Assembly (NCBI RefSeq): GCF_002101595.1
Contig: NZ_LQOM01000022.1
Span: 114,845 to 178,844, forward strand
DNA: 64,000 bases
DNA from: Mycobacterium celatum
GTDB lineage: Bacteria; Actinomycetota; Actinomycetes; Mycobacteriales; Mycobacteriaceae
Direction: 5' to 3'
The notes under the pieces were generated by a model, which saw only the letters and a list, made by a program, of their open reading frames with translations, was not told the DNA's origin and did not search any database. The position numbers and the translations under genes were made by a program. The stretch's first letter is position 1; every line of letters begins with the position of its first letter. Shown piece after piece: positions 17,403 to 28,386 of the stretch.

Positions 17403-20400
17403 ATGTCGACTGAAATCCGCGACGAGCAGCTGGAACGCCGCATCGCCGAATTGTCCGCCATCGACCCGCAGTTCGCTGCCGCCCGGCCGAGCCAGGCCGT
17501 CGCCGCCGCGGTAGAACAGCCCGAGCTCACGCTGCCGCAGGTCATCCAGACCGTCATCGACGGCTATGCCGATCGGCCCGCGTTGGCTCAGCGCGCCGTC
17601 GACTTCGTCAAAGACCCGACCAGCGGCCGCACGTCGGCGCAACTGCTGCCGAAGTTCGACACCCTCACCTACCGCGAGCTCGGCGAGCGCGTCGACGCGC
17701 TCGCCAGCGCCTGGGCCCACGGCGTCGTCTCCCCCGGCGACCGCGTCGCCGTGCTGGGCTTCACCAGCGTCGACTACACGACAATCGACGTGGCACTGAC
17801 CCAGCTGGGCGCGGTGTCTGTCCCATTGCAGACCAGCGCGGCGATCACCCAACTGCAGCCGATCGTCGCCGAGACGGAGCCGACCGTGCTCGCGGCGAGC
17901 GTCGACTATCTGTCCGACGCCGTCGACCTGATCGAGTCCGGCCACCAACCGGCCCGGCTGGTGGTGTTCGACTACCACCCCGAGGTCGACGACCACCGTG
18001 AGGCGCTCGAAGCCGCCCGCGCCCGGTTGGACATCCTGGTGGAAACGCTGGCCGACGTGCTGGACCGTGGAACGTCGCTGCCGCCCGCGCCGGCGGTGCA
18101 CGCCGGAGATGACGCGCTGGCGCTGCTGATCTACACCTCCGGCAGCACCGGCGCACCCAAGGGCGCGATGTATCCGCAGCGCAACGTCGCCAAGATGTGG
18201 CGGCGGTCGGCCCGCAACTGGTTCGGGCCCAGCGCCGCATCGATCACGCTGAACTTCATGCCGATGAGCCACGTCATGGGCCGCGGCATCCTCTACGGCA
18301 CGCTCGGCAACGGCGGCACTGCCTATTTCGGCGCCAAGAGTGACCTGTCCACCCTGCTGGAGGACCTCGCGCTGGTGCGGCCCACCGAGCTGAACTTCGT
18401 GCCCCGGATCTGGGAGACCCTGTTCGCTGAGTTCCAGCGCGAACTCGACCGCGGCCGCGGCGAAGCCGAGGTGATGGCCGACATGCGGCAGAACCTGCTC
18501 GGCGGCCGGTTCATCTTCGCGATGACGGGCTCGGCGCCCATCTCCCCCGAGCTGAGGTCCTGGGTCGAGGCCCTGCTCGAAATGCACCTGTTGGACGGCT
18601 ACGGCTCCACCGAGGCCGGCATGGTCTTGTTCGACGGCGAGGTGCAGCGTCCGCCGGTGATCGACTACAAGCTGGCCGATGTTCCGGACCTGGGCTACTT
18701 CGCCACCGACAAGCCTTATCCCCGAGGCGAATTGCTGCTCAAGACCGAGAACATGTTCCCCGGCTACTACAAGCGCCCGGAGATCACCGCCGAGGTGCTG
18801 GACGCCGACGGCTACTACCACACCGGCGACGTGGTGGCCGAGGTCGCGCCGGACCGGCTGGTGTACGTCGACCGGCGCAACAACGTCCTGAAGCTGGCGC
18901 AGGGCGAGTTCGTCACGCTCGCCAAGCTGGAGGCGGTCTTCGGCACCAGCCCGCTGGTGCGGCAGATCTACCTGTACGGCAACAGCGCACACCCCTACCT
19001 GTTGGCGGTCGTGGTGCCGACGGACCCGAACGCGTCGAAGTCGGCGATCGCCGAGTCGCTGCAGGCCGTCGCCAAGGAAGCCGGACTGCAGTCCTACGAG
19101 GTGCCGCGCGACTTCCTCATCGAGACAACGCCTTTCACGTTGGAGAACGGTCTGTTGACCGGCATCCGCAAGCTGGCGTGGCCAAAGCTGAAGCAGCACT
19201 ACGGCGAGCGGCTCGAACAGCTTTACGCCGAGTTGGAAGAAAGCCAGGCCAACGAGCTTCGGACCTTGCGCCAGAGCGGTGCCGACAAGCCGGTGCTCGA
19301 GACGGTGAGCCGGGCGGCGGCCGCATTGCTGGGCGCATCGACCAGCGACATCTCGCCCGACGCGCATTTCACCGAACTGGGTGGAGACTCGTTGTCGGCG
19401 TTGACTTTCGGCAACCTGCTGCGCGAGATCTTCGACGTCGACGTCCCGGTGGGCGTGATCGTCAGCCCGGCCTCCGACCTGCAGTCCATCGCCGGCTACA
19501 TCGAGGCCGAACGAAAGGGTTCGAAGCGACCGACCTTCGCTTCAGTGCATGGGCGCGACGCCGTGGAGGTGCACGCGAAGGACCTGACGCTGGACAAGTT
19601 CCTCGACGCCGACACCCTGGCCGCCGCGCCGAACCTGCCGCACGCCAACCGAGAAGTGCGCACGGTATTGCTCACGGGCGCAACCGGATTCCTGGGCCGC
19701 TACCTGGCACTGGAATGGCTGGAGCGGATGGACCTGGTCGACGGCAAGGTGATCGCCCTGGTGCGCGCGAAGGACAACGCGGCTGCGCGGGAGCGTCTGG
19801 ACAAGACCTTCGACAGCGGCGACCCGAAACTCCTTGCGCACTACCAAGAGCTGGCCGCCGACCACCTGGAGGTCATCGCCGGCGACAAGGGTGAGGCCAA
19901 CCTCGGCCTCGACCAGCAGACCTGGCAGCGGCTGGCCGACACCGTCGATTTGATCGTCGACCCGGCCGCGTTGGTCAACCACGTGCTGCCCTACAGCGAG
20001 CTGTTCGGCCCCAACGCGCTGGGCACCGCCGAGCTGATCCGAATCGCGCTGACCACCAAGATCAAGCCGTACACCTACGTGTCGACGATCGGCGTGGGCG
20101 ACCAGATCGAGCCCGGCAAGTTCACCGAGGACGCCGACGTCCGGGTGATGAGCCCGACCCGCAAGATCAACGACGGCTACGCCAACGGCTACGGCAACAG
20201 CAAGTGGGCCGGCGAGGTGCTGCTGCGTGAGGCCAACGACCTGGCAGGCCTGCCGGTCGCGGTGTTCCGCTGCGACATGATCCTGGCCGACACCACCTAT
20301 GCCGGGCAGCTCAACCTGCCGGACATGTTCACCCGGATGATGCTGAGCCTGGTGGCCACCGGTATCGCGCCTCGCTCGTTCTACGAGCTGGACGCCGACG

Positions 20401-20849
20401 GCAACCGGCAGCGCGCCCACTACGACGGTCTGCCGGTCGAGTTCATCGCCGAGGCGATCTCGACCCTGGGGGCTCAGAACGTCGACGGCTTCGCGACTTA
20501 TCACGTGATGAACCCGTACGACGACGGCATCGGGATGGACGAGTACGTCGACTGGCTCATCGAGGCCGGTTATCCGATCCAGCGCATCGACGACTACCGC
20601 GAGTGGGTGCAACGGTTCGAGACCAGCCTGCGGGCTCTGCCGGAGAAGCAGCGCCAGGCATCACTGTTGCCGCTGCTGCACAACTACCAGAAGCCGGAGC
20701 AGCCGATCCGCGGGTCGATCGCGCCGACCGATCGGTTCCGCGCCGCGGTGCAGGAGGCGAAAATCGGTCCGGACAAAGACATTCCACATGTCACGGCGCC
20801 GGTCATCGTCAAGTACATCACCGACCTGCAGCTGCTCGGCCTACTCTGA
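17403..20849 (+). CDS. car: Carboxylic acid reductase (FadD9-like)
   Basis: Reduces carboxylic or fatty acids to aldehydes with ATP and NADPH. 1148 aa with three parts: an AMP-forming adenylation domain (about 1-640; signature [14 protein letters not shown], later GYGSTEAG and YHTGDVV), a phosphopantetheine carrier domain (LGGDSLSAL, attachment Ser663), and a C-terminal Rossmann thioester reductase (TGATGFLGR near 756, YxxxK pair Tyr930/Lys934). It needs a phosphopantetheinyl transferase encoded elsewhere. ATG 17403 is preferred to an upstream TTG because [13 protein letters not shown] matches known mycobacterial CARs. A strong hairpin follows the stop codon. Confidence 0.95.
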   Translation: MSTEIRDEQLERRIAELSAIDPQFAAARPSQAVAAAVEQPELTLPQVIQTVIDGYADRPALAQRAVDFVKDPTSGRTSAQLLPKFDTLTYRELGERVDALASAWAHGVVSPGDRVAVLGFTSVDYTTIDVALTQLGAVSVPLQTSAAITQLQPIVAETEPTVLAASVDYLSDAVDLIESGHQPARLVVFDYHPEVDDHREALEAARARLDILVETLADVLDRGTSLPPAPAVHAGDDALALLIYTSGSTGAPKGAMYPQRNVAKMWRRSARNWFGPSAASITLNFMPMSHVMGRGILYGTLGNGGTAYFGAKSDLSTLLEDLALVRPTELNFVPRIWETLFAEFQRELDRGRGEAEVMADMRQNLLGGRFIFAMTGSAPISPELRSWVEALLEMHLLDGYGSTEAGMVLFDGEVQRPPVIDYKLADVPDLGYFATDKPYPRGELLLKTENMFPGYYKRPEITAEVLDADGYYHTGDVVAEVAPDRLVYVDRRNNVLKLAQGEFVTLAKLEAVFGTSPLVRQIYLYGNSAHPYLLAVVVPTDPNASKSAIAESLQAVAKEAGLQSYEVPRDFLIETTPFTLENGLLTGIRKLAWPKLKQHYGERLEQLYAELEESQANELRTLRQSGADKPVLETVSRAAAALLGASTSDISPDAHFTELGGDSLSALTFGNLLREIFDVDVPVGVIVSPASDLQSIAGYIEAERKGSKRPTFASVHGRDAVEVHAKDLTLDKFLDADTLAAAPNLPHANREVRTVLLTGATGFLGRYLALEWLERMDLVDGKVIALVRAKDNAAARERLDKTFDSGDPKLLAHYQELAADHLEVIAGDKGEANLGLDQQTWQRLADTVDLIVDPAALVNHVLPYSELFGPNALGTAELIRIALTTKIKPYTYVSTIGVGDQIEPGKFTEDADVRVMSPTRKINDGYANGYGNSKWAGEVLLREANDLAGLPVAVFRCDMILADTTYAGQLNLPDMFTRMMLSLVATGIAPRSFYELDADGNRQRAHYDGLPVEFIAEAISTLGAQNVDGFATYHVMNPYDDGIGMDEYVDWLIEAGYPIQRIDDYREWVQRFETSLRALPEKQRQASLLPLLHNYQKPEQPIRGSIAPTDRFRAAVQEAKIGPDKDIPHVTAPVIVKYITDLQLLGLL

Positions 20850-20855
20850 CGAGCA

Positions 20856-20901
20856 GACGCAGAATCGCACCCGGGCAATGCCCGCGGTGCGATTCTGCGT
20901 C
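20856..20901. terminator. Perfect 15-bp intergenic hairpin, type A
   Basis: Left arm 20856-20870 (GACGCAGAATCGCAC) and right arm 20887-20901 are exact reverse complements; the 16-nt loop contains its own CGGGC/GCCCG stem. It lies between the convergent ends of car and the membrane protein gene, so it can serve both as an intrinsic-type terminator. There is no U-tract. The same stem recurs near 32.2 kb. Confidence 0.7.
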
Positions 20902-20909
20902 TCTTCGCG

Positions 20910-21590
20910 CTAGCGGTCCGCGCCGGCGTGGCGACGACGGCGGAAGAAGCTGCCCTTGCTGTGCCGACCCTCCGGCTCGGCGGCGGGGAACTGCTCGCCG
21001 CGGACCTGGGTGACCGCGTCCGGCGACACGTCCGGCGCTGGGGTGTACTCCGGCGTGGGCGGCACGTCGGCGGTCGACACATCGGGCGCGGCAGCGACGG
21101 CCGCCGCCGCTTCCACGTCACGCACCGTCCGGACCGCCAGGCGCGCCAAAACTGCACCGGCCAGGAACACGATCAGCGCGCCCAGCCCGGAGAAATAGCT
21201 GATTTCGAGCAGGGCACGTTTGGTGTCCGTGGCCGCCACCGGCTGACCCACGTCGCCGAGCCGCAGCGGCGATGCGAACGGGCGGCCGACCACGAACCAG
21301 GCGCCGGCGAACGCCGCCAGCCAGCCGCCGAACATCGCGGTGGCCCGGTTGCCCGAACCCACCAGCAGCAGGCCGCCCACTACGGCCGCGACCCCCGGGA
21401 ACACCTCCAGCCAACCCCTGGCCGCCGTCCAGGTCCATTCCTTGTCCGGGGTGTATGCCCAGTGAAAATACGGTCCGATAAACGGAATCAACGCGCCCCA
21501 CGCGCCGAGAATGATCAGGAGCAATCCGCTGACCGCGCCGCGGCTGCGTGGCATATGCAGGGTGCCGCGACCTATTCGCGAGTCGTTCAT
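20910..21590 (-). CDS. Conserved four-helix membrane protein
   Basis: 226 aa of unknown function. Four hydrophobic segments (about residues 20-40, 63-80, 84-101 and 131-150) precede an Ala/Pro-rich acidic cytoplasmic or external tail that ends in a basic stretch FFRRRRHAGADR. ATG at 21588-21590 has GGAGA about 7 nt upstream. It is followed by car on the opposite strand and lies 89 bp downstream of ruvB on the same strand. Nothing in the sequence hints at a catalytic role. Confidence 0.72.
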   Translation of the reverse strand: MNDSRIGRGTLHMPRSRGAVSGLLLIILGAWGALIPFIGPYFHWAYTPDKEWTWTAARGWLEVFPGVAAVVGGLLLVGSGNRATAMFGGWLAAFAGAWFVVGRPFASPLRLGDVGQPVAATDTKRALLEISYFSGLGALIVFLAGAVLARLAVRTVRDVEAAAAVAAAPDVSTADVPPTPEYTPAPDVSPDAVTQVRGEQFPAAEPEGRHSKGSFFRRRRHAGADR

Positions 21591-21679
21591 TTCAGAATCT
21601 CCTCACACGCACCGACACCGGCGGTGTCGAGTCCGTGATGAGTACCCAGCCGGCTCGCGGCGCTAAACCGGCGCTCCGA

Positions 21680-22726
21680 TCACCGCAGCTCGTCGAAAAG
21701 CCCAGGTTGGCCCATTACCCCGACCGGCGGCACCATGCCCAGATGCGTCCAGGCCTGCGCGGTGGCCACCCGGCCGCGCGGCGTGCGCGCAATCATGCCG
21801 GCGCGCACCAGAAACGGCTCGCACACCTCCTCCACGGTGGCGGCCTCCTCCCCGACCGCCACCGCCAGCGTCGACACCCCCACCGGGCCGCCGCCGAAGC
21901 TGCGGGTCAGCGCCGAGAGCACCGCGCGGTCAAGCCGGTCCAGGCCGAGCTCGTCGACGTCGTAGACCGCCAACGCGGACTTGGCGACGTCGCGGGTGAT
22001 CACGCCGTCGGCGCGGACCTCGGCGAAGTCGCGCACCCGGCGCAGCAGCCGGTTGGCGATCCGCGGCGTGCCCCGCGAGCGGCGCGCGATCTCCGCGGCC
22101 GCCTCCCCGCCCAGCTCGATACCCAAGATTCCGGCCGAGCGCGCCAGCACCCGCTCCAGCTCGGCCGGCTCGTAGAAGTCCATGTGCGCGGTGAAGCCGA
22201 ACCGGTCGCGCAGCGGGCCGGTCAGCGCACCGGACCGAGTGGTCGCGCCCACCAGTGTGAACGGCGCCACCTCCAGCGGAATGGACGTCGCCCCAGGGCC
22301 TTTCCCGACGACCACGTCGACACGGAAGTCCTCCATCGCCAGATACAGCATCTCCTCGGCGGGCCGGGCGATGCGGTGGATCTCGTCGATGAACAGCACG
22401 TCGTGTTCGACAAGGTTGGACAGCATCGCGGCCAAGTCGCCGGCGCGTTCCAGCGCCGGCCCGGACGTCACCCGCAGCGACGACCCCAGCTCGGCGGCGA
22501 TGATCATCGCCAGCGACGTCTTGCCCAGCCCCGGCGGGCCCGACAACAGGATGTGATCCGGTGTGCCGCCGCGGTTTTTGGCCCCCTCGATCACCAGTTG
22601 CAGCTGCTCGCGCACCCGCGGCTGGCCGATGAATTCGCGCAGCGAACGCGGCCGCAGGCTGGCGTCGACGTCGCCCTCGCCGACGGTCAGCGCCGGTGTC
22701 ACCTCACGGTCGTCGGGCTCGCTCAT
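21680..22726 (-). CDS. ruvB: Holliday junction branch-migration ATPase RuvB
   Basis: Hexameric AAA+ motor that drives branch migration of Holliday junctions with RuvA. 348 aa. Walker [13 protein letters not shown], Walker [10 protein letters not shown], sensor 1 LVGATTRSG, the Arg-finger region GPLRDRFGF, and a C-terminal winged-helix domain are all present. ATG at 22724-22726 overlaps the ruvA stop (ATGA). Confidence 0.97.
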   Translation of the reverse strand: MSEPDDREVTPALTVGEGDVDASLRPRSLREFIGQPRVREQLQLVIEGAKNRGGTPDHILLSGPPGLGKTSLAMIIAAELGSSLRVTSGPALERAGDLAAMLSNLVEHDVLFIDEIHRIARPAEEMLYLAMEDFRVDVVVGKGPGATSIPLEVAPFTLVGATTRSGALTGPLRDRFGFTAHMDFYEPAELERVLARSAGILGIELGGEAAAEIARRSRGTPRIANRLLRRVRDFAEVRADGVITRDVAKSALAVYDVDELGLDRLDRAVLSALTRSFGGGPVGVSTLAVAVGEEAATVEEVCEPFLVRAGMIARTPRGRVATAQAWTHLGMVPPVGVMGQPGLFDELR

Positions 22727-23304
22727 GTCGTCTTCCCCAGCAGCGACAGGGCCGCCCTCAGCGCGCCCGCAGTGGTGGCGCCGTCATCACGGGCCAGCAC
22801 CTTGTCGGTGGCCTCCTCGGCCTGCTTGACCGCAAAGCCAAGTCCCACAAGGGCTTCCACCACCGGACTGCGAACCGAATGACCGTTGACCGTTGCGGTC
22901 GGTATTGCACCCATCTTGTCGCGCAGCTCGAGCACCATCCGCTCGGCGCCGCGCTTGCCGATACCGGGCACCCGGGTCAGCGCGGTGACGTCGCCGTCGG
23001 CGAGAACCTGCCGCAGCGCCGGTGCGTCATATACCGCAAGGGTGGCCAGCGCGATCTTGGGCCCCACGCCGGAGACTCCCAGCAACGTCAGGAACAGGTC
23101 GCGGGTGTCGGCGTCGGGAAAGCCGTAGAGCGTCATCGAGTCTTCGCGCACGATCATCGCGGTGATCAGCCGGGCGTCGCTGCCGCGGCGCAACGTCGCC
23201 AGCGTGGACGGGGTGGCCATCAGCTTGTAGCCGACGCCGGCGGCCTCGATGACGACGTGGTCCAGCGCCACGTCGAGCACCTCGCCGCGCACCGAGGCGA
23301 TCAT
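22723..23304 (-). CDS. ruvA: Holliday junction DNA-binding protein RuvA
   Basis: Tetrameric junction-binding protein that loads RuvB. 193 aa: N-terminal OB-fold ([12 protein letters not shown]), tandem helix-hairpin-helix motifs with [16 protein letters not shown] and [16 protein letters not shown], and a C-terminal RuvB-interacting domain after a flexible linker. ATG at 23302-23304 overlaps the ruvC stop. The longer upstream reading frame is antisense noise within ruvC. Confidence 0.96.
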   Translation of the reverse strand: MIASVRGEVLDVALDHVVIEAAGVGYKLMATPSTLATLRRGSDARLITAMIVREDSMTLYGFPDADTRDLFLTLLGVSGVGPKIALATLAVYDAPALRQVLADGDVTALTRVPGIGKRGAERMVLELRDKMGAIPTATVNGHSVRSPVVEALVGLGFAVKQAEEATDKVLARDDGATTAGALRAALSLLGKTT

Positions 23305-23855
23305 GTGGCGGCCCTGACTTTCGCCTTGAATTTCTTGCGCTGCTCCACCGCCTTGGCCTCGGCGGCGGCCATCCGGGCGATCATCGGCGCGCGCCAGCAA
23401 TGACAGATGGCCAGCGCCAGCGCGTCGGCGGCATCGGCCGGGGTCGGTTTGGCTTGCAGCCCAAGGATTCTGGTGACCATCGCGGTGACTTGCGCCTTGT
23501 CCGCGCCGCCGTTGCCGGTCACCGCGGCCTTGACCTCTGACGGGGTGTGGAAGTGCACGTCGATGCCGCGCTTGGCGGCAGCCAGCGCGATCACGCCGCC
23601 GGCCTGTGCGGTGCCCATCACCGTCGACACGTTCTGTTGGGAGAACACCCGCTCGACCGCGATCACGTCGGGATGATGGGTGTCCAGCCAGTGCTCGACG
23701 TGCTCGCTGATCGTCAGCAGCCGTTGCGGCAGCGGCTGGTCTGCCGGGGTGCGCACGACGTCGACGTCCAGGGCGATGATCTGCCTGCCCCGGCCGCTTT
23801 CGATCACGGACAGCCCGCAGCGGGTCAGTCCCGGGTCGACGCCCATCACGCGCAC
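23301..23855 (-). CDS. ruvC: Holliday junction resolvase RuvC
   Basis: Dimeric endonuclease that cuts Holliday junctions. 184 aa, close to the usual size. The RNase H-like fold is clear: first catalytic Asp in [12 protein letters not shown], catalytic Glu in [13 protein letters not shown], and the C-terminal acidic pair in [13 protein letters not shown] 23853-23855 gives VRVMGVDPG, the expected start. A near-perfect mycobacterial SOS box lies 18 nt upstream, so the ruvC-ruvA-ruvB operon is expected to be LexA-controlled. Confidence 0.95.
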   Translation of the reverse strand: MRVMGVDPGLTRCGLSVIESGRGRQIIALDVDVVRTPADQPLPQRLLTISEHVEHWLDTHHPDVIAVERVFSQQNVSTVMGTAQAGGVIALAAAKRGIDVHFHTPSEVKAAVTGNGGADKAQVTAMVTRILGLQAKPTPADAADALALAICHCWRAPMIARMAAAEAKAVEQRKKFKAKVRAAT

Positions 23856-23872
23856 GCCAAGCTCCCTCGATG

Positions 23873-23888
23873 CCGAACGGTTGTTCGA
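23873..23888 (-). promoter_or_regulatory. LexA (SOS) box upstream of ruvCAB
   Basis: On the minus strand it reads TCGAACAACCGTTCGG, one mismatch from the mycobacterial SOS consensus TCGAAC-N4-GTTCGA. It lies 18 bp before the ruvC GTG. LexA control of ruvC in M. tuberculosis is established knowledge; here the site is read directly. Confidence 0.8.
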
Positions 23889-23999
23889 TACCTTAGCGGG
23901 CGGGCCCGACAGCGGCCGGTAGGACACGCGGGCGGCCAATAGCTGTTACGTTGAACCGCACCATTGATCCGCACGGTCGGGGCTACTGAAAGGTGCGCG

Positions 24000-24608
24000 G
24001 TGGGAATAGTGCTGCTGGTGCTCGCCTGTCTGCTGTTCATCGCGGCAATCGTCGTCTTCATCGTCGCGCTGCGGCGTCCCAAAGAGCCGGAACGACGGGG
24101 CGCGCGCCAGGATCCGCTCAAGTTCGGTGACACCCAGGAATTCGGGCCTCGACAACTCGGCCCCGGCGCGATCGTCAGCTACGGCGGCGTCGACTACGTA
24201 GTCCGCGGATCGGTCACCTACCGCGAAGGTCCATTCGTGTGGTGGGAGCACCTGCTGGAAGGCGGCGAAAAGCCGCTGTGGTTCAGCGTCGAGGAAGACG
24301 ACGGGCGGCTCGAGTTGGCAATGTGGGTGAGCCGCAAGGATCTTGCGCTGCAGCCCGGCGGCGAGCACGTGGTCGACGGCGTGACGTACCGCGAAAAAGA
24401 GCGCGGTCACGCGGGATACACCACCGAGGGCACGACGGGTTTGCCCGCGGGCGGCGACATGGACTTCGTCGACTACGCCAACGCCGACGAATCCGCGCTG
24501 CTGTCCTTCGAGCGCTGGGCGGCGGACATGCCGTGGGAGGTGTCGACCGGCAAGCCCGTCCTGCCCGGCGAGCTGACCATTTATCCCGCGCCGCCTGCCG
24601 GCGCGTAG
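24000..24608 (+). CDS. DUF4178 membrane-anchored protein (Rv2597-like)
   Basis: 202 aa. One N-terminal transmembrane helix (IVLLVLACLLFIAAIVVFIVAL, split here from residue 3 on) is followed by a soluble DUF4178-type beta-rich domain with VSYGGVDYVVRGSVTYREG and FVWWEHLL. GTG at 24000 has GAAAGG about 7 nt upstream. It heads a five-gene row (DUF4178, DUF2617, DUF4247, DUF350, spermidine synthase-like) with short spacing and overlaps, an arrangement kept across mycobacteria and related to DUF350/spermidine synthase clusters elsewhere. The molecular function is unknown. Confidence 0.85.
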   Translation: MGIVLLVLACLLFIAAIVVFIVALRRPKEPERRGARQDPLKFGDTQEFGPRQLGPGAIVSYGGVDYVVRGSVTYREGPFVWWEHLLEGGEKPLWFSVEEDDGRLELAMWVSRKDLALQPGGEHVVDGVTYREKERGHAGYTTEGTTGLPAGGDMDFVDYANADESALLSFERWAADMPWEVSTGKPVLPGELTIYPAPPAGA

Positions 24609-24618
24609 GACTACGCCA

Positions 24619-25107
24619 GTGCCGCTTCATCAGCTGGCCGTCGCACCGGCCGACGTAAGCGGGGCCGGGCTGGGCCTGGCGCTCAGCGCGCCGTCGCCGC
24701 TCCCCCTCGCCACCTATCGGCTGTTGCACCCCGGCGGCGGCGCGCTGGTGCTCGGCGTGCTGGGCGCGTCGCACGTCATCACCGTCGAAAACGCCGGGTT
24801 CTCCGAACAGGTCTCCTGCGCCGCGCCAGATCCGCTTCCAGAACGCACCGAAGCGCCCGGCTACCGTCTCGAATCCCGCACCGCCACATATGACGAAGGG
24901 ACTTTCCGCCGGCTCGCGCACCGATTGCGGGAACGGTGTGAACGTGAAACCGGTTGGCTCGGCGGGACTTTCCCCGGCGACGACGCCGCGCTCACCGCGC
25001 TGACCGGTGAGCCCGACGGCCCCGGCTGGCGTTGGCAGACATGGCACCTGTATCCCGCCGCCCCCGGCGGCACCGTCGTCTCCACGGCGAGCCAATGGCG
25101 ACCATGA
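24619..25107 (+). CDS. DUF2617 protein (Rv2598-like)
   Basis: 162 aa, soluble, no signal peptide or membrane segment. Features are a hydrophobic core LRLLHPGGGALVLGVLGASH-like region, a mid-protein TYDEGTFRRLAHRLRER helix, and a Trp-rich end GWRWQTWHLYP. GTG at 24619 lies 10 nt after the DUF4178 stop; the stop overlaps the next gene (ATGA). Function is unknown, but family members travel with the DUF4178/DUF350/speE row. Confidence 0.82.
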   Translation: MPLHQLAVAPADVSGAGLGLALSAPSPLPLATYRLLHPGGGALVLGVLGASHVITVENAGFSEQVSCAAPDPLPERTEAPGYRLESRTATYDEGTFRRLAHRLRERCERETGWLGGTFPGDDAALTALTGEPDGPGWRWQTWHLYPAAPGGTVVSTASQWRP

Positions 25108-25535
25108 GCCGCAACCGCCTGTTCGTGATGGCCCTCGCCTTGGCCGTCACCTCTGTGATCAGTCTGATCTTCGGAATAACCTTGCTGCACAAGGATATTC
25201 GCACGTATATCGCTGGTCACTATCACGAATACTCCCGCGATGCGAACGGCACCCGCTACCTCTGCGAAGGATCGCCCGCCCGGGTCGCCAACACGCTTGG
25301 CGAATACCAACATCCGGCAGCGCAGGCCGCCAACGCCGGCACGCAATACCTGCGCTACGACAACGAGATCGTGACCGTCGGCCCGGATAGCGGGCACCCG
25401 TGCAGCATCCGGGTCGAAGACTTGGCCGCCGGATACAACCACGGCGCGTTCATCTTCCTCGGTCCAGGCTTTTATCCGGGCGCGCCACGAAGCGGCTCGG
25501 GCGGGAGCTCCGGCGGGCCGGGCGGAACCAAATGA
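25104..25535 (+). CDS. DUF4247 secreted or anchored protein (Rv2599-like)
   Basis: 143 aa. N-terminal hydrophobic helix [19 protein letters not shown] (about residues 6-24) acts as signal anchor; the extracytoplasmic part holds two cysteines (YLCEG and HPCSI) that may pair, and ends in a Gly/Ser-rich tail. ATG 25104 is chosen for its ATGA overlap with the DUF2617 stop; ATG 25095 (three residues longer) is possible. Function unknown; part of the spermidine synthase-like row. Confidence 0.8.
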   Translation: MSRNRLFVMALALAVTSVISLIFGITLLHKDIRTYIAGHYHEYSRDANGTRYLCEGSPARVANTLGEYQHPAAQAANAGTQYLRYDNEIVTVGPDSGHPCSIRVEDLAAGYNHGAFIFLGPGFYPGAPRSGSGGSSGGPGGTK

Positions 25536-25557
25536 TCCATTCACAAAGGGGATAGCC

Positions 25558-26013
25558 GTGTACCTGGCAATCGATTTCGGAACTATCAACGTCGATCCAT
25601 TGGCTCGGGGCGTGGTCGCCACAATCCTGTATTTCCTGGTCGGCATGGCCGTCCTGGTCGTCGGCTTTGTGATGGTCGACGTGCTGACCCCGGGGAAGCT
25701 GCGGCAACTGGTGTTCGTCGATCGCCGCCCCAACGCCGTCATTTTGGCCTGCGCCTTGTACATCGCGCTGGCCACCGTGATCATCAGCGCGATAGCCAAC
25801 AGCTACAGCCAACTGGGCCAGGGCCTGGTCGGTGTCGCGGTGTACGGGCTGCTGGGCGTCGCGCTGCAAGGAATAGCGCTACTGACGCTGCATTTCGTGG
25901 TGCCCGGTAAGTTCCACGAGCACGTCGAAGAAGCGCAGCTGCATCCGGCAGCGTTCGCGACGGCGGTAATGATGTTGGCGGTGGGAGGAGTGACCGCCGC
26001 CGCACTGTCATGA
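25558..26013 (+). CDS. DUF350 integral membrane protein (Rv2600-like)
   Basis: 151 aa with four predicted membrane helices arranged as two similar pairs, each starting with a helix and a Gly-rich segment, as in the DUF350 family. GTG 25558 is preceded by AAAGGGGAT. The stop overlaps the start of the spermidine synthase-like gene (ATGA), indicating translational coupling with it. DUF350 proteins are often adjacent to membrane spermidine synthases, and a joint role at the membrane is inferred. Confidence 0.85.
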   Translation: MYLAIDFGTINVDPLARGVVATILYFLVGMAVLVVGFVMVDVLTPGKLRQLVFVDRRPNAVILACALYIALATVIISAIANSYSQLGQGLVGVAVYGLLGVALQGIALLTLHFVVPGKFHEHVEEAQLHPAAFATAVMMLAVGGVTAAALS

Positions 26014-27527
26014 CTTGCTGGCGTGCTCTGCTGCTAGCCGCCGTCGCGGCATGCGCAGCCTGCGGCATCATCTATGAGCTTGCGCTGCTTACTCTTTCGG
26101 CAAGTCTGGACGGCGGCGGAATCATCGCCACGTCGCTGATAGTCGCGGGCTACATCGCTGCGCTGGGCGCGGGCGCTCTGCTGGTCAAGCCGCTGCTGGA
26201 GCGGGCCGAGATCACGTTCATCGCCGTCGAGGCGCTGCTGGGCATCGTCGGCGGCTTGTCGGCGACGGCGTTGTACGTCGCGTTCTCGTTCATCGGCGGA
26301 TCGTTGTGGGTGCTGGCGTTGGGCACCGCGCTGATCGGTGCACTGGTGGGCGCCGAGGTCCCGCTGCTGATGACGCTGCTTCAGCGGGGCCGCACCACAG
26401 GTGCGACCGACGCCGGACGCGTGCTGGCCAACCTGACCGCCGCCGACTACCTCGGTGCGTTGATCGGTGGGCTGGTGTGGCCGTTCATCCTGCTGCCGCA
26501 CCTGGGCATGATCCGCGGCGCGGCGGCCACCGGCATCATCAACCTGGCAGCCGCGGCCGTCGTCGCGGTTTTCCTTTTGCGCCAAGTGGTTTCCGTGCGC
26601 CAACTGGGGACGGCGCTGTGCGCGCTGGCCGCGGCACTGGTCCTGCTGGCCACACTGCTGGCGCGTGCTGCCGACATCGAGACGACCAGCCGCCAGCGGC
26701 TCTACGCCGACCCGATCATCGCCTACCGGCATTCGGCCTACCAGGAGATCGTGATCACCCGGCGCGGCAAGGACATGCGGCTCTACCTCGACGGCGGCCT
26801 GCAGTTCTGCACCCTCGACGAGTACCGCTACACGGAAAGCCTGGTCTACCCCGCGCTGGGCCAGGGCGCGCGTTCGGTGCTGGTGCTCGGTGGCGGCGAC
26901 GGCCTGGCCGCCCGGGAACTGCTGCGGCAGCCTCGCGTCGACAAGATCGTGCAAGTCGAGCTGGATCCGGCCGTCGTCGAATTAGCCCGCACCACAATGC
27001 GTTCCGCCAATGGCGGTTCACTGGACAATCCCCGCGTCGAGATCGTCACCGGCGACGCGATGACCTGGCTGCGCGGCCCCAACCTCGGGAAGTTCGACGC
27101 CGTCATCGTCGACCTGCCCGATCCCGATACGCCGGTGCTGGGCCGGCTGTATTCGACCGAGTTCTATACGCTTGCCGCCCGCGCGCTCGCTCCCGGCGGG
27201 CTGATGGTTGTACAGGCGGGCAGCCCGTACTCGACGCCAAAGGCGTTCTGGCGCACGGTCTCGACGATCCAGGCCGCCGGCTATGCGGTGACGCCCTACC
27301 ACGTGCATGTGCCCACGTTCGGTGATTGGGGGTTCGCGTTGGCAACGCGCGGTGACACAGCGCCGCGGCCCTCCGTGCCACGTGAGGCGCCGCCGCTGCG
27401 CTTCCTCAACCAGTCGGTGCTCGACGCCGCGACGGTGTTTTCCGACGACATTCGTCCGCTCGAGCTCGATCCGTCGACGCTGGAGCATCCGCGCGTCGTC
27501 GAGGACATGCGCCACGGCTACGACTAG
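26010..27527 (+). CDS. speE: Membrane-bound spermidine synthase-like protein
   Basis: 505 aa. The N-terminal half (about 1-215) has seven hydrophobic helices; the C-terminal half is a spermidine synthase-type Rossmann domain with [15 protein letters not shown] (nucleotide loop), [12 protein letters not shown] (acidic residue of the second strand), GDAMTWL, and [17 protein letters not shown] holding the catalytic Asp region. Chemically it would transfer an aminopropyl group, but membrane members such as Rv2601 are not firmly proven to make spermidine. Starts by ATGA overlap with DUF350. A hairpin follows the stop. Confidence 0.88.
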   Translation: MTCWRALLLAAVAACAACGIIYELALLTLSASLDGGGIIATSLIVAGYIAALGAGALLVKPLLERAEITFIAVEALLGIVGGLSATALYVAFSFIGGSLWVLALGTALIGALVGAEVPLLMTLLQRGRTTGATDAGRVLANLTAADYLGALIGGLVWPFILLPHLGMIRGAAATGIINLAAAAVVAVFLLRQVVSVRQLGTALCALAAALVLLATLLARAADIETTSRQRLYADPIIAYRHSAYQEIVITRRGKDMRLYLDGGLQFCTLDEYRYTESLVYPALGQGARSVLVLGGGDGLAARELLRQPRVDKIVQVELDPAVVELARTTMRSANGGSLDNPRVEIVTGDAMTWLRGPNLGKFDAVIVDLPDPDTPVLGRLYSTEFYTLAARALAPGGLMVVQAGSPYSTPKAFWRTVSTIQAAGYAVTPYHVHVPTFGDWGFALATRGDTAPRPSVPREAPPLRFLNQSVLDAATVFSDDIRPLELDPSTLEHPRVVEDMRHGYD

Positions 27528-27535
27528 GTCCTACG

Positions 27536-27583
27536 GTGTCGACCCGCTGCGCCCGGCGCCTGCGCCGCGCTTGCGCTCGACAC
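27536..27583. terminator. Bidirectional hairpin between speE and yebC
   Basis: Outer arms GTGTCGA (27536-27542) and TCGACAC (27577-27583) enclose an inner perfect stem CGGCGC-CT-GCGCCG (27554-27567). It sits in the 61-bp gap between the convergent ends of the speE-like gene and yebC, as expected for a shared terminator. Confidence 0.55.
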
Positions 27584-27588
27584 GAGAG

Positions 27589-28341
27589 TCACTCCTCGAT
27601 CTGGGCCAGGATTTCGTCGGGGATGTCGGCGTTGGTGTACACGTCCTGCACGTCGTCGCTCTCTTCGAGCGCGTCGACCAGCTTCATGACCTTGCGCGCG
27701 CCCTCGGCGTCGAGCGGAACGGTGACCGACGGCTGGAATCCCGCCTCGGCGGAGTCGTAGTCGATGCCGGCGTCCTGCAATGCGGTGCGCACCGCCACCA
27801 GATCGCCCGGCTCTGTGATGATCTCGAAGCTGTCGCCCAAGTCGTTGACGTCCTCGGCGCCGGCGTCGAGCACCGCCGCCAGCACGTCGTCCTCGGTCAG
27901 CCCGTCCTTGTCCAGCGTCACCACGCCCTTGCGGGTGAACAGGTACGACACCGAGCCCGGGTCGGCCATGTTGCCACCGTTGCGGGTCATCGCGACCCGC
28001 ACCTCGCTGGCGGCCCGGTTGCGGTTGTCGGTCAGGCATTCGATCAGCACCGCCACCCCGTTGGGCCCGTAGCCCTCGTAGGTGATGGTTTGCCAGTCGG
28101 CGCCGCCGGCCTCCTCGCCGGCGCCGCGCTTGCGGGCCCGCTCGATGTTCTCGTTGGGCACCGAACTCTTCTTGGCCTTTTGGATGGCGTCGTAGAGCGT
28201 CGGGTTGCCTGCCGGGTCACCGCCACCGACACGGGCCGCGACCTCGATGTTCTTGATCAGCCGGGCGAACATCTTGCCGCGGCGCGCGTCGATGACGGCC
28301 TTCTTGTGCTTGGTGGTGGCCCATTTGGAGTGGCCGCTCAT
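27589..28341 (-). CDS. yebC: YebC/PmpR family protein
   Basis: 250 aa. Starts [20 protein letters not shown], the hallmark of the family, and contains [19 protein letters not shown] and [15 protein letters not shown]. Family members have been called transcription regulators and, more recently, factors that relieve ribosome stalling at proline runs; which applies here is not visible. ATG at 28339-28341. In M. tuberculosis (Rv2603c) it directly follows pdxT; here an ABC1-type kinase gene lies between them. Confidence 0.93.
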   Translation of the reverse strand: MSGHSKWATTKHKKAVIDARRGKMFARLIKNIEVAARVGGGDPAGNPTLYDAIQKAKKSSVPNENIERARKRGAGEEAGGADWQTITYEGYGPNGVAVLIECLTDNRNRAASEVRVAMTRNGGNMADPGSVSYLFTRKGVVTLDKDGLTEDDVLAAVLDAGAEDVNDLGDSFEIITEPGDLVAVRTALQDAGIDYDSAEAGFQPSVTVPLDAEGARKVMKLVDALEESDDVQDVYTNADIPDEILAQIEE

Positions 28342-28386
28342 CGATTACTACCTCTTGTCGTCGCTGGGCAAAGTCGCCAGACGAGT

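Noticed and set aside
17292..19367. A 691-codon minus-strand frame opposite car
   Set aside because: Complete antisense overlap with a well-supported 1148-aa enzyme; no recognisable domain.
24861..25799. A 312-codon minus-strand frame across DUF2617, DUF4247 and DUF350 genes
   Set aside because: It covers three coupled + strand genes with family matches and has no motif or ribosome site of its own.
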